Source: UBA4427 sp046351135 (GTDB lineage Bacteria > Myxococcota_A > UBA9160 > UBA4427). Taken from it: DNA of 64,000 nt. A program made the translations under genes and the position numbers. Below are positions 44,528 through 55,082 of this stretch, in pieces (positions within the stretch are counted from its first letter, which is position 1; every line of letters starts with the position of its first letter). The notes below the pieces were generated by a model that searched no databases, was not told the origin of the DNA, and worked only from the letters and a program-made list of their open reading frames with translations. The DNA lies in assembly GCA_046351135.1 (NCBI GenBank), contig JAXLZA010000019.1, positions 1 through 64,000 of the forward strand, read 5' to 3'.

Positions 44528-46990
44528 ATGCGTGGATTCCTGATCGGGCTGCTCGCGCTGGGGCTCGTCCTGCTCGTGGTCGTCTACGCGGCGGGGCAGG
44601 GGCTCCTGGGCCATCCACCCGACGCGGGGGTGATCACCGGGGCCCGCGTCGCCCGCGGCTTCGTCGCGGCCAAGGACGCGAGCGTCCGCGACGGGGCTGC
44701 GGCGGTCGGCCAGCCGGACGCGAAGCAGATCCTCTTCGGCGACCTCCACGTCCACTCGACCTTCTCCTTCGACGCCTTCACCCTGAGCCTCCCCATGAGC
44801 GGGGGCGACGGCGCGCATCCGGTCGCCGACGCCTGCGACTTCGCGCGCCACTGCTCGTCCCTCGACTTCTTCTCGATCAACGACCACGACCTGACGCTGA
44901 CGCCGACGCGCTGGAAGGAGACGGTCGAATCGATCCGACAGTGCAACGCGATCGCCGGTGACGAAGCGAATCCCGACCTCGTGACCTATCTCGGCTGGGA
45001 GTGGACGCAGGTCGGACCGACCCCCGAGACCCACTACGGGCACAAGAACGTCGTCCTGCGCGGGCTCGGGGACGACGAGATCCCGCCGCGGCCGATCGCG
45101 GCGGGGGCGCCGCTCGGGGTCGAAGACGTCGGCGACGTCGTCCCGAATCCGATGTTGATGGGGGCCTACGGGCTCTACGACGCGCGGCGCGGCGGGCTCG
45201 ATCTCGTGACCTATCAGGCAGAGCTCGCCGACGTGAAGGAATGTCCGAAGGGGGTGCCCGTCCGGGAGCTGCCGCTCGACTGTCGCGAGTCGGCCTCCAC
45301 GCCGGCCGAGCTCTTCGCGAAGCTCGACGACTGGGGCTTCGACTCGATCGTGATTCCCCACGGCACGACCTGGGGCTTCTATACGCCCCTCGGCTCGTCC
45401 TGGGAGAAGCAGCTCACGGCCGAGAACCACGATCCCGACCGCCAGCGCCTGATCGAGGTCTTCTCGGGCCACGGCAACTCGGAGGAGCTGCGCCCCTACC
45501 AGGAGGTCGTCTTCGACGCCGAGGGAAGACCGAGCTGTCCCGAGCCGAACGCGAACTACCTGCCCGCCTGCTGGCGTGCGGGCGAGATCATCGAGAAGCG
45601 CTGCAGCGACGGCGGCCAGCCCTCGGTCGTCTGCGCGGAGCGCGCCGCCCGGACGCGCCAGCTCTTCGTCGAGGCGCGGAGCAACGGCGGTGCCCAGGTC
45701 GTGCCGGCGACGACGGTCGCCGACTGGCAGGACGCGGGGCAGTGTCGCGACTGCTTCCAGCCGGCCTTCAACTACCGGCCTCGCAGCTCCGTCCAGTCGA
45801 TCATGGCGCTCGGTCGGACGGACGCGTCGGGCAAGCCGATGCGCTTCGAGCTCGGCTTCATCGCCTCGAGCGACAACCACTCCGCCCGCCCCGGGACCGG
45901 CTACAAGGAGGTCGCCCGCACCGAGTTCACCGAGCAGCGCTTCGGCCACTTCCGCGAGACCCCGGTCGCCTTCCAGTCGAAGCCGACCGGCAAGCTCGAC
46001 GAGGCCGTGCCCTTCGAGTTCGTGCCCGGTCGAACCTCGCCCCTCGGTGCCTTCGAGATCGAGCGCGGAGCGTCCTTCTTCCTGAACGGGGGTCTCGCCG
46101 CCGTCCACGCCACGAGCCGCGATCGCGACGCGATCTGGGCAGCGATGCAGCGGCGGGAGGTCTACGGGACGAGCGGTCCGCGCATCCTGCTCTGGTTCGA
46201 TCTCGTGAACGCGCCCGGGGCCGCGCGCGTGCCGATGGGCGGCGAAGCCGCGCTCGCCGAGGCACCCCGCTTCGAGGTGCGCGCCGTCGGCTCCTTCGAG
46301 CAGGCCGCCGGCTGCAGCGATCTCCAGATGTCGGCCCTCGATCCCCAGCGCCTCATGCGTCTGTGTCAGGGGGAGTGTTACAACCCGACCGACGTACGCC
46401 GGCCGATCACCCGGCTCGAGATCGTGCGCATCCGGCCCCAGCAGACTTCCGACGAAGAGGTCGTCGGGCTGGTCGAGGATCCCTGGCGCGTGATCGAGTG
46501 TGCTCCGAGCGCGGACGGCTGCGTCGGGAGCTTCGTCGACGAGACCTTCGCCGCGGGCGGACGCGACGCCCTCTATTATGCGCGGGCGATCGAGGCCCCG
46601 AGCCCCGCCGTCGCCGCCGACCCGCTCGGCTGCCGCCGGGACGAAGCCGGGCGCTGCGTCCAGGTCGATCCCTGCTTCGGCCGCCCGGACGACGACGAGT
46701 GTCTCGCGCAGACCGAGGAGCGCGCCTGGTCCTCGCCGATCTTCGTGCGCCACGCCGGGACACCGGCGCCCGCGGCCGACCCCGCGGCCGAAGCGGCGCC
46801 CGCGGCCGCGCGCACGTCTTCCGCGCCGCCCTCACCGACCGCGTCCGTTCCGAACGCCGCCGCGCCGAACGCGCCTCAGGCGAAGAGCGCCTCGCAGCCG
46901 GTTCCGGCGAGCGCGCGGTCGACGGCGGCGCGATCGCTCGCGGACAACGCGCGATGGCCCGCCCGCAGCGCCGCGAGGCATTTGCCCTGA
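44528..46990 (+). CDS. Large DUF3604 (PHP-like) protein
   Basis: The protein has 820 residues with an N-terminal membrane anchor (RGFLIGLLALGLVLLVVVYAAGQGLLG). The metal-binding PHP-like pattern is LFGDLHVHSTFSFDAFT, DFFSINDHDLTLTPTRW, VIPHGTTWGFYTP and GFIASSDNHSARPGTGYKE. Many cysteines (DCFQ, ACWRAG, CSDGGQPSVVC, CQGECYN) point to an extracytoplasmic location. DUF3604 proteins are widespread in marine and lipid-degrading bacteria and their reaction is unknown. The last about 115 nt overlap the convergent GST gene. Confidence 0.88.
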   Translation: MRGFLIGLLALGLVLLVVVYAAGQGLLGHPPDAGVITGARVARGFVAAKDASVRDGAAAVGQPDAKQILFGDLHVHSTFSFDAFTLSLPMSGGDGAHPVADACDFARHCSSLDFFSINDHDLTLTPTRWKETVESIRQCNAIAGDEANPDLVTYLGWEWTQVGPTPETHYGHKNVVLRGLGDDEIPPRPIAAGAPLGVEDVGDVVPNPMLMGAYGLYDARRGGLDLVTYQAELADVKECPKGVPVRELPLDCRESASTPAELFAKLDDWGFDSIVIPHGTTWGFYTPLGSSWEKQLTAENHDPDRQRLIEVFSGHGNSEELRPYQEVVFDAEGRPSCPEPNANYLPACWRAGEIIEKRCSDGGQPSVVCAERAARTRQLFVEARSNGGAQVVPATTVADWQDAGQCRDCFQPAFNYRPRSSVQSIMALGRTDASGKPMRFELGFIASSDNHSARPGTGYKEVARTEFTEQRFGHFRETPVAFQSKPTGKLDEAVPFEFVPGRTSPLGAFEIERGASFFLNGGLAAVHATSRDRDAIWAAMQRREVYGTSGPRILLWFDLVNAPGAARVPMGGEAALAEAPRFEVRAVGSFEQAAGCSDLQMSALDPQRLMRLCQGECYNPTDVRRPITRLEIVRIRPQQTSDEEVVGLVEDPWRVIECAPSADGCVGSFVDETFAAGGRDALYYARAIEAPSPAVAADPLGCRRDEAGRCVQVDPCFGRPDDDECLAQTEERAWSSPIFVRHAGTPAPAADPAAEAAPAAARTSSAPPSPTASVPNAAAPNAPQAKSASQPVPASARSTAARSLADNARWPARSAARHLP

Positions 46991-47898
46991 TAGGGAAAGG
47001 GAGACTGGCGCCAGGTCACGCCGTCGATCTCGCACTCGACGCTCGAGCGGCCGCGCTCGAGGGCGTCGGCGTTGGCGAGCAGGAACGGCGCATAACAGAG
47101 GCCGATCTCCGCGAAGAGCGCGAGCAGGGTCCCGGGCAGCGCATCGCGGGCGACCCAGCCCTCCGCCTCGGGCTCGACGCCCGAGAGATCGTCGACCGCG
47201 TCGGTCCAGGCGAAGACGCGCGGTGCGCGTTCGAGCACGATCGCCATCGGCGTCGGATCGAAGAGGGCGAGCTGGGTCAGCTGGCCGTAGAGACCGAAGT
47301 CGCCGGTGGCCGGGCGGGTGCCCAGCAGAAAGCGGTGCCCGGCGAGATGTCGCTCGAGGACGTCGATCACGCGGAGGAAGCTCCGCTCGATCACGGCCGC
47401 GGTCTCCGGGCTCGAGCCGACGACCCCGAGCCGGCCGATCTGCCGCGCGCTGAACTGCCGGGTCGCCTTCTCGAGCCGCTCGTCCGATTGCTGCGAGCCT
47501 GCCCAGCGCGGCAGGATCCGCCCCGCCTTCGCGACGTCCGCCGCCCCCGTCCAGCGGTAGTGGAACATCGCCTTCGTCAGCCATTCGTCGGCGAAGTCCT
47601 CGACGAGCGCATCGAGGAAGGCGACGGCCGGATCGGTCGGCACGACCGAGCGCACACCGGGCACCCGCGTCTCGAGCAGCCGGATCAGCGGGGTCGAGTC
47701 GACGAGCGCTTCGCGCCGCCCGTCCTCCCCGCGCACCACGAGGCGGGGAAACAGCGCCACGCGCGGCTCGGGCAGGCCCTCGGCCTCGGGCGTCCCCTGA
47801 TGGATCCAGACGTGGGGGATCCGTCGATAGCGCAGGACGGCGCGCAGCTTGCGGCTGTAGGGCGAGCCGATCGCCCCGACGAGCTGATAGTCGATCAA
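46876..47898 (-). CDS. Glutathione S-transferase-like protein, long form
   Basis: The protein has 340 residues from TTG at 47898 with AGGAG upstream. The thioredoxin-like N-domain begins YQLVGAIGSPYSRKLRAVLRYRRIPHVWIHQ and continues to PRLVVRGEDGRREALVDSTPLIRLLE. The helical domain includes RHLAGHRFLLGTRPATGDFGLYGQLTQL. At 340 residues it is longer than usual GSTs, with an added C-terminal helical region and CEIDGVTWRQSPFPYQGKCLAALR. Convergent overlap with the DUF3604 gene is 115 bp. Confidence 0.85.
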   Translation of the reverse strand: MIDYQLVGAIGSPYSRKLRAVLRYRRIPHVWIHQGTPEAEGLPEPRVALFPRLVVRGEDGRREALVDSTPLIRLLETRVPGVRSVVPTDPAVAFLDALVEDFADEWLTKAMFHYRWTGAADVAKAGRILPRWAGSQQSDERLEKATRQFSARQIGRLGVVGSSPETAAVIERSFLRVIDVLERHLAGHRFLLGTRPATGDFGLYGQLTQLALFDPTPMAIVLERAPRVFAWTDAVDDLSGVEPEAEGWVARDALPGTLLALFAEIGLCYAPFLLANADALERGRSSVECEIDGVTWRQSPFPYQGKCLAALRAGHRALSASDRAAVDRALAGTGCEALFA

Positions 47899-48008
47899 GC
47901 CCCTGCTCCTCGCTTCGCATCCCCGTGGCCGACCCGGGATCGGATCCCGACCCGTTCCGCGGCGATGGCCCGCATGGCATACTGACCCACCCACCGAGGC
48001 ACGCCAAC

Positions 48009-49847
48009 ATGCTCGAGAGCCTTCGCACCCATCTCCCGCTCGTCCGGGTGCTCGCTTCGACCCTGCTCGGCGTCCGCAAGCTGCGGACCGACGCCCCCGC
48101 CGACCTCTCGGACTTCCTCGCGCCCCACTTCACCGCCCGCCGCGACGCCCTCGTCCTGATGGGCGATCGCTCGCGCTTCACCTGGGGCGAGCTCGACGCC
48201 TTCGCGAACCGCGTCGCCTGCTGGGCCCTCGACGCGGGCCTCTCCCGGGGCGACGTCGTCGCGCTCTCGATGGAGAACCGGCCGGAGTACGTGGCGATCT
48301 GGCTCGGGCTCTCGCGGGTCGGGGTCGCGACGGCGCTGCTCAACACGAACCTGACCGGCGAGCGTCTCGCCCACTGCGTCGGGGAGGCCGAGCCCCGGAC
48401 CTGGATCGTCGGCGTCGAGCTGCTCGAGGCGGCGCGCTCGGCGCTGCCCCATCTCGCGTCACCACCGCCGATCCTCGCAGCCGACCTCGTCGGCGCGGGC
48501 TCCGGGCCGGCGCCGACGCGCTTCACGGTGGGCGCGAGCGGGGCGGCGGGGGACGCCGGGGCCGACTCCTTCGATGCGCGCCTCGCGGCGACCGGGTCGC
48601 GGCCGATCCCGCCGGAGATCGTCGCCGCGCGCCGCGGCGGCGATCTGCTCTTCCTGATCTACACGAGCGGCACGACGGGCATGCCGAAGGCCGCGCGCAT
48701 CAGCCATCTGAAGGCGGCGCTGGCCGGCATGGCCGCCTGGAAGTCGCAGCAGCTCGGTCCGAGCGACCGGACCTACTGCTGCCTCCCGCTCTACCACACC
48801 GCAGGCGGCGTGATGGCGGTCGGTGGCGCGCTCATGGCGGGCGGATCGATCGCGGTGGCGCGGCGCTTCTCGGCGAGCCAGTTCTGGAGCGACTGCGTCC
48901 GCTACGAGGTGACCTCGTTCCAGTACATCGGCGAGCTCTGCCGCTACCTCGTCAACTCGCCGGTGCATCCCGACGAACGACGGCACCGGATCCGGACGGT
49001 GCTCGGCAACGGGCTGCGCCCCGACGTCTGGGAGGCGTTCCAGAAGCGCTTCGCGATCCCGCGGATCGTCGAGTTCTACGGGGCGACGGAGGGGAACCTC
49101 GCGCTTCTCAACATCACGGGGCGCGTCGGCTCCGTCGGCCAGCTGCCGGCGCTCGTCCGCAAGCGGCTCGGGATCGAGCTCGTGCGCTTCGACGTCGAGA
49201 GCGAGACGGTGGTGCGCGGAAAGGACGGGGCCTGCCTCCGCTGCGCGATCGACGAGGCGGGCGAGCTCCTCATCAAGATCTCGCCCCAGACGCGCTTCGA
49301 GGGCTACACGAATCCGGCGGCGACGGAGAAGAAGGTCCTGCGCGACGCCTTCGTCCCGGGCGACGCCTACTTCCGGACCGGCGACCTGCTGCGGATGGAC
49401 GCCGACGGCTTCTACTACTTCGTCGACCGCATCGGCGACACCTTCCGGTGGAAGGGCGAGAACGTCGCGACCTCCGAGGTCGGCGAGGTGATCTCCGTCG
49501 ACCCGGGGGTCGACGAGGCGAACGTCTACGGCGTCGCGATCCCGGGTCAGGACGGCCGAGCCGGCATGGCGGCCCTGGTGGTGAACGAGCGCTTCGACCT
49601 CGAGCGGGTCGGGAAGGCCATCCACGACGGCCTCGCCCCCTACGCCCGCCCGCTCTTTTTGCGCATCCTGCCGCAAATGGAGATCACGGGTACCTTCAAG
49701 CATCGCAAGGTCGACCTCGTGCGCGACGGCTTCGATCCCGGTCGGATTCCCGATGCGCTCTACTTCCGCGATCCTGCGCTCGGCCGCTACGTCCCGCTCG
49801 ACGCGACGCTCTTCGAGGCGATCCGGAGCGGCCAGACCCGACTCTGA
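48009..49847 (+). CDS. FATP-type very-long-chain acyl-CoA synthetase
   Basis: The protein has 612 residues from ATG at 48009. The AMP-binding P-loop is LLFLIYTSGTTGMPKAARISH. The FATP/VLACS signature block is SDRTYCCLPLYHTAGGVMAVGGALMAGGSIAVARRFSASQFWSDCVRYEVTSFQYIGELCRYLVN, with VEFYGATEGN and YYFVDRIGDTFRWKGENVATSEV following. It activates long or very long-chain fatty or steroid acids to CoA esters. It starts the run 48009-53213 with the LLM and molybdopterin enzymes. Confidence 0.92.
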   Translation: MLESLRTHLPLVRVLASTLLGVRKLRTDAPADLSDFLAPHFTARRDALVLMGDRSRFTWGELDAFANRVACWALDAGLSRGDVVALSMENRPEYVAIWLGLSRVGVATALLNTNLTGERLAHCVGEAEPRTWIVGVELLEAARSALPHLASPPPILAADLVGAGSGPAPTRFTVGASGAAGDAGADSFDARLAATGSRPIPPEIVAARRGGDLLFLIYTSGTTGMPKAARISHLKAALAGMAAWKSQQLGPSDRTYCCLPLYHTAGGVMAVGGALMAGGSIAVARRFSASQFWSDCVRYEVTSFQYIGELCRYLVNSPVHPDERRHRIRTVLGNGLRPDVWEAFQKRFAIPRIVEFYGATEGNLALLNITGRVGSVGQLPALVRKRLGIELVRFDVESETVVRGKDGACLRCAIDEAGELLIKISPQTRFEGYTNPAATEKKVLRDAFVPGDAYFRTGDLLRMDADGFYYFVDRIGDTFRWKGENVATSEVGEVISVDPGVDEANVYGVAIPGQDGRAGMAALVVNERFDLERVGKAIHDGLAPYARPLFLRILPQMEITGTFKHRKVDLVRDGFDPGRIPDALYFRDPALGRYVPLDATLFEAIRSGQTRL

Positions 49848-49878
49848 AGCTCGATCCCGACGCCCGAGGAGACCCCCC

Positions 49879-50921
<1,043 letters not shown>

Positions 50922-50922
<1 letters not shown>

Positions 50923-53213
50923 TGAGCGCGGGAGGCTCGCCGATCCGCCGCACCGCGCATCGGACGTGCCCGCTCTGCGAGGCGACCTGCGGCCTCGCGA
51001 TCGAGGTCGAGGGCGCGCGCGTCGTCCGCGTCCGCGGCGACGACGCGGATCCCTTCAGCCGGGGCTTCCTCTGCCCGAAGGGCGCCGCGCTCGGCGAGCT
51101 CCACCACGACCCCGATCGACTGCGCGCGCCCCTCGTCCGTCGCGACGGCGCACTCGTTCCCGCGACCTGGGACGAGGCCTTCGCCGAGGTCGAGCGCGGG
51201 CTCGGAAACGTCGTCGCGGAGCACGGGCGGCAGGCGCTCGCGGTGCTGCTCGGCAATCCGGTGACCCACCATCTGGCGCCGGCGTTCTATCTGCGATCGC
51301 TGATCCGGGCGGCGGGGACGCGCAATCTCTTCACGGCCTCGACCGTCGACCAGATGCCGCAGCACGTCGTGTCGGGGCTGCTCTGGGGCGACCCGTCGGT
51401 CTTCCCGCTGCCGGACGTCGATCGCACGGACTATCTCCTGATGCTGGGCGCGAACCCGATGGCGTCGAACGGGAGCCTGCTGACGGCCCCCGACTTCCCG
51501 GGCCGGCTGCGGGAGTTCAAGCCCCGCGGCGCCCGGCTCGTCGTCGTCGATCCGCGTCGGACCGAGACCGCCGAGCGGGCCGACGAACATCTCTTCATCC
51601 GCCCGGGGACCGACGTCTTCTGGCTCGCCGCCCTCGTGAACACCCTCTTCGCCGAGGACCTCGTCGCGATCGGCCGCCTCGAGCCCTTCGTCGTCGGGGT
51701 CGACGAGATCCGTGTCCTCGTCGAGCCGTTCACCCCCGAGCGCGTCGCACCGATCTGCGGCATCGATCCCGCGACGACCCGGCGCATCGCCCGCGCGCTC
51801 GCCGGCGCCGCCGCCGCCGCGGTCTACGGGCGCATCGGCAGCCACACCGTCGAGTTCGGCACGGCGACGGCCTGGATGACCGCCGTGCTGAACGTGCTGA
51901 CGGGCAACTTCGATCGGCCCGGCGGCATCATGACGTCCTCGCCCGTCGCATCGCGCATCGACGACCGCGCGCCGGGGGGGCGGGGCTATCGGGTCGGGCG
52001 CTGGAAGAGCCGGGTCGGTGAATATCCCGAGGTCAACGGCGAGTTCCCGGCGGCGGCCCTCGCGGAGGAGATCGAGACGCCGGGGGAGGGGCGCATCCGC
52101 GCAGTGCTCTCGGTCGCGACGAATCCCGTCCGCTCGTATCCGAACAGCGATCGCCTCGATCGCGCTTTCGGCGCCCTCGACTTCTTCGTGGCGGTCGATG
52201 TCTACGTCAACGAGACGACGCGCCATGCGAACGTGATCCTGCCACCGCCATCGCCGCTCGAGGAGGAGAGCTACGAGCTGACCTTCCTCGCCAACGCCGT
52301 GCGCAGCTTCGCGCGCTATGCGCCGCCGGTCTTCGCGCGGGGCTCTGGAGCGGGGTCGGCTGCGGCGTCGCCTGCGCCCTCGGAGGCCGATCTCTACGCG
52401 AGGCTCGTGCTGATCCTGCGCGGCGACGGTGCGAAGGTCGATCCAGCCCAGGTCCACGACGCGCTCCTCGACGAGCTCGTCGCGCGCGAGTGCCGCGACG
52501 CAGAGGGCCCGCTCGCCGGCCGCGATCCCGGCGAGATCCGCGCCGCCCTCGCCGGGCTCTCGCCCGTCGCGAAGCTCCTCGATCTTCGCCTGCGGACCGG
52601 CTGGCACGGCGATCGCTTCGGCGACCGCGAAGGCGGCGTCACCCTCGCGAAGCTCGCCGAGCATCCCCACGGCATCGACCTCGGCCCCATGGTCGAGCGC
52701 TACCCCGCGCGCCTCGCGACGGAGTCGGGTCTGCTCGAGCTGACGCCGGCCCCCCTCGTCGAAGACTGGCGCCGTGTGCGCGAGCGCCTCGAGCAGCCAG
52801 CGCCCGCCGAAGGTCTGCTGCTGATCGGTCGCCGTCACCTCCGCTCGAACAACTCCTGGATGCACAACCTCCCGTCGCTGGTCTCCGGCCGCTCGCGCTG
52901 CACGCTCCTCATGCATCCCGACGACGCGGCGAGCCGCGGCCTCGTGAGCGGCGGGCGAGCGGAGATCCGCTCCCGGGTCGGGCGGCTCGAGGTCGAGGTC
53001 GAGACGAGCGACGCCCTGATGCCGGGCGTCGTCTCGCTGCCCCACGGCTGGGGCCACGACGCGCCGGGCATCCGGATGCAGGTCGCCGCGGCGCACGCCG
53101 GGGTCGCGAGCAACGTGCTGACGGACGATCGGGTCCTCGACGTCGCGAGCGGGAATGCGGTGCTCAACGGGATTCCGGTCGAGGTCGCGGCGTCAGGGGC
53201 GGCGGCGGGCTGA
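50922..53213 (+). CDS. Molybdopterin oxidoreductase with one N-terminal [4Fe-4S] site
   Basis: The protein has 763 residues. The cluster ligands are in RTCPLCEATCGLAIEVEG and FLCPKG. The molybdopterin domain has LLMLGANPMASNGSL, RLVVVDPRRTETAERADEHLFIRPGTDVFWLAALVNTLF and VYGRIGSHTVEFGTATAWMTAVLNVLTGNFDRPGG. The molydopterin-dinucleotide binding end is LMHPDDAASRGLVSGGRAEIRS and LPHGWGHD. The Mo-ligand position (TASTVDQMPQH) shows no Cys or Sec, so it is probably not a formate dehydrogenase. It is translationally coupled to the LLM gene. Physiological substrate unknown. Confidence 0.9.
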
Positions 53214-53246
53214 TCGCGGCATTCATTGGAAAGAGAGGAATCTCGA

Positions 53247-53498
53247 ATGTCTCCCACCGATCGGCCCATCGACTTTGTGGTGCGCGCGAGATCCTCGATT
53301 GGAGCGGCGGGTGCGGCTCTGCCCGAACACCTGGAGGAAGTCGTAGGCGTCGTGGGGTGCTCGGAAACGGAACGAGGACGGATCCTGCGCGGATTGCTTC
53401 GAGTGGCGAGTCGCATCATTCGATCGCGCGGTGAGATGCACGAGGAACGAGATGAGCCGTTTCCGCGCTTCAGCTCCGGTCGGGGATTCGACGAGTAG
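53247..53498 (+). CDS. Small unrecognised ORF
   Basis: This gives 83 residues from ATG at 53247 preceded by AGAGAGGAAT. The amphipathic helix-rich sequence (LPEHLEEVVGVVGCSETERGRILRGLLRVASRIIRSRGEMHEERDEPFPRFSS) is plausible as a small protein, but codon bias is weaker than in neighbours. A minus-strand frame of 114 codons covers the same bases. I cannot decide which, if either, is expressed. It fills the 328-bp gap between convergent genes. Confidence 0.35.
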   Translation: MSPTDRPIDFVVRARSSIGAAGAALPEHLEEVVGVVGCSETERGRILRGLLRVASRIIRSRGEMHEERDEPFPRFSSGRGFDE

Positions 53499-53541
53499 TG
53501 TCCGTCGTGCGAGATCGAGGATCACGACCTCGCGCGGGGCT

Positions 53542-55017
53542 TCAGTCGAGTCGGTCTCCGCTCGCATCGAAGTGCACGCTCCACCCGATTGGATCGCTCG
53601 CCTTCATCACCTCGACGTCGCCCAACGCCTCGAGCCGCGCCCAGGCCCGCGCGCCGTCGTCGAGCAGGCAGGCCGCGATCGCGTGGCTCGCTTCCCGGCG
53701 GCGGTCGTGGGGGATCACGTAGGCCTCGATCCGACCGCGACCGCGCGGTGCGGTCTCGAGGCAGCGGCGCGGGCCGGGGTCGGAGAAGGGGCCCGATAGG
53801 CCGCGGAATCCCTCCGGATGCGGGCGCCCCGAGTAGGCGACGACGCAGAAGCGCGTCGCGAGGCCGCCGTTGGCGCTGCAGACGGCCAGCGACTCGGGCT
53901 CGGTGCGCACGCGTTCGACGACGTTCGCCATCATGTGGGTCGCGTAGTTGTTCCAGGGGCCGCCCGCGAAGCGCATGCCGCCGGTCAACGTGATCTCGCG
54001 GTCGGGCTCGAGGCCGAGGGCGCGCGCCTGGGTCTGGACCGCGAAGGGGAAGCAGGCGTAGAGATCGACGAGCGCAGCCTCGCGCACGGGCCGCCCGATC
54101 ATCGCCTCGAGCTGGCGCGCGGCGATCGCGAGCGCGCGGCTCTCGTGAAGATGCCAGCGCTCGGAGACGAAGGGCTCGTGGGCGACGGCGCCGGCCCAGG
54201 GAAAGACCCAGCGCGCGGGATCGATCCCGAGCGAGCGCGCGACGCCGACCGAGCAGACGAGGATCGCCGCGGCCTGGTCGACGAACTGGTTCGAGTTCAT
54301 GAGCTTCGTGTACGGGAAGCCCACGTAGCGATTCGATGCGCTCGCTTCGCGGATCTCCTCCGCGGAGTGGCCCTGGCGATCGTCGGCGTAGGGGTTCGCG
54401 GCGGCGACGTGGCTCATGCCCGACCAGAGGCGGCTGACCGCGTCGAGATGCTCGTCGCGGGTGCGGCCGAGGGCGGCGCCGAGGGCGGTGTCCATGAGGG
54501 GATACATCTGGATCGGCTCGGCGATCCCGAGCGCCATCTCGTGGGGATGGCCGATCCACTGGCCGAGATCGTCGCCGAAGGCGAGATCCGGATCGGGCTC
54601 ACCGGCGTCGAGCCGATCGTCGTCGCGGGCGGGCGAGCCGACGTCCGATTGGAGGCGCCCGGTGCGCAGGGCCGAGCCGAGCTCGCCGCCGGCGAGGAGC
54701 GCGGCCTCGAGACGGCCCTGGGCGATCTCGTTCGCGGCGTGGGCGAGGACGATCTGGCTCGTGTGGCCACCGTGGTTCGCCTGGAGCGTCTTCGCGCCCG
54801 CGTAGCCGAGGCGCAGCGCGACGCGGCGCGGGGCGTTGCGGTAGCGCTGGGTCCCGATCTTCGTGAGGGCGACGAGCCCGACCGGCAGCGTGCGACCCCC
54901 GGCGTCCGCGAGGGCGCGCCGCGCCGCGATCTCGATCAGATCGACGGGCTCGGCCGCCCCCTCCGCCCCGTTGACCTGCCCCACGCCCACGATCACCGGC
55001 GTCCGATCGTCGATCAT
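53542..55017 (-). CDS. Thiolase-like (SCP2/acetyl-CoA acetyltransferase family) protein
   Basis: The protein has 491 residues. The fold is shown by TPVIVGVGQVNG, LQANHGGHTSQIVLAHAANEIAQGRLEAALLAGGELGSALRTGR, ALVDLYACFPFAVQTQARALGLE and SLAVCSANGGLATRFCVVAYSG. The position of the nucleophilic cysteine of true thiolases is occupied by HGGHTS, so ordinary thiolysis is unlikely. A related SCP-x-like or aldolase-type function (as in sterol side-chain retro-aldolases) is possible. It lies 65 nt downstream of the acyl-CoA synthetase at 55083. Confidence 0.83.
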   Translation of the reverse strand: MIDDRTPVIVGVGQVNGAEGAAEPVDLIEIAARRALADAGGRTLPVGLVALTKIGTQRYRNAPRRVALRLGYAGAKTLQANHGGHTSQIVLAHAANEIAQGRLEAALLAGGELGSALRTGRLQSDVGSPARDDDRLDAGEPDPDLAFGDDLGQWIGHPHEMALGIAEPIQMYPLMDTALGAALGRTRDEHLDAVSRLWSGMSHVAAANPYADDRQGHSAEEIREASASNRYVGFPYTKLMNSNQFVDQAAAILVCSVGVARSLGIDPARWVFPWAGAVAHEPFVSERWHLHESRALAIAARQLEAMIGRPVREAALVDLYACFPFAVQTQARALGLEPDREITLTGGMRFAGGPWNNYATHMMANVVERVRTEPESLAVCSANGGLATRFCVVAYSGRPHPEGFRGLSGPFSDPGPRRCLETAPRGRGRIEAYVIPHDRRREASHAIAACLLDDGARAWARLEALGDVEVMKASDPIGWSVHFDASGDRLD

Positions 55018-55082
55018 GCCCGTCTCCCTCTGGATCCCTCCGGATCCCTGCGGCCCCGTCCGCTCAGCCGTCCGCTCAGCCC

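Noticed and set aside
53223..53567. Minus-strand frame overlapping the small plus-strand ORF
   Set aside because: No ribosome binding site or motif, and it overlaps the thiolase-like gene end. The plus frame has a better start context, although both are weak.
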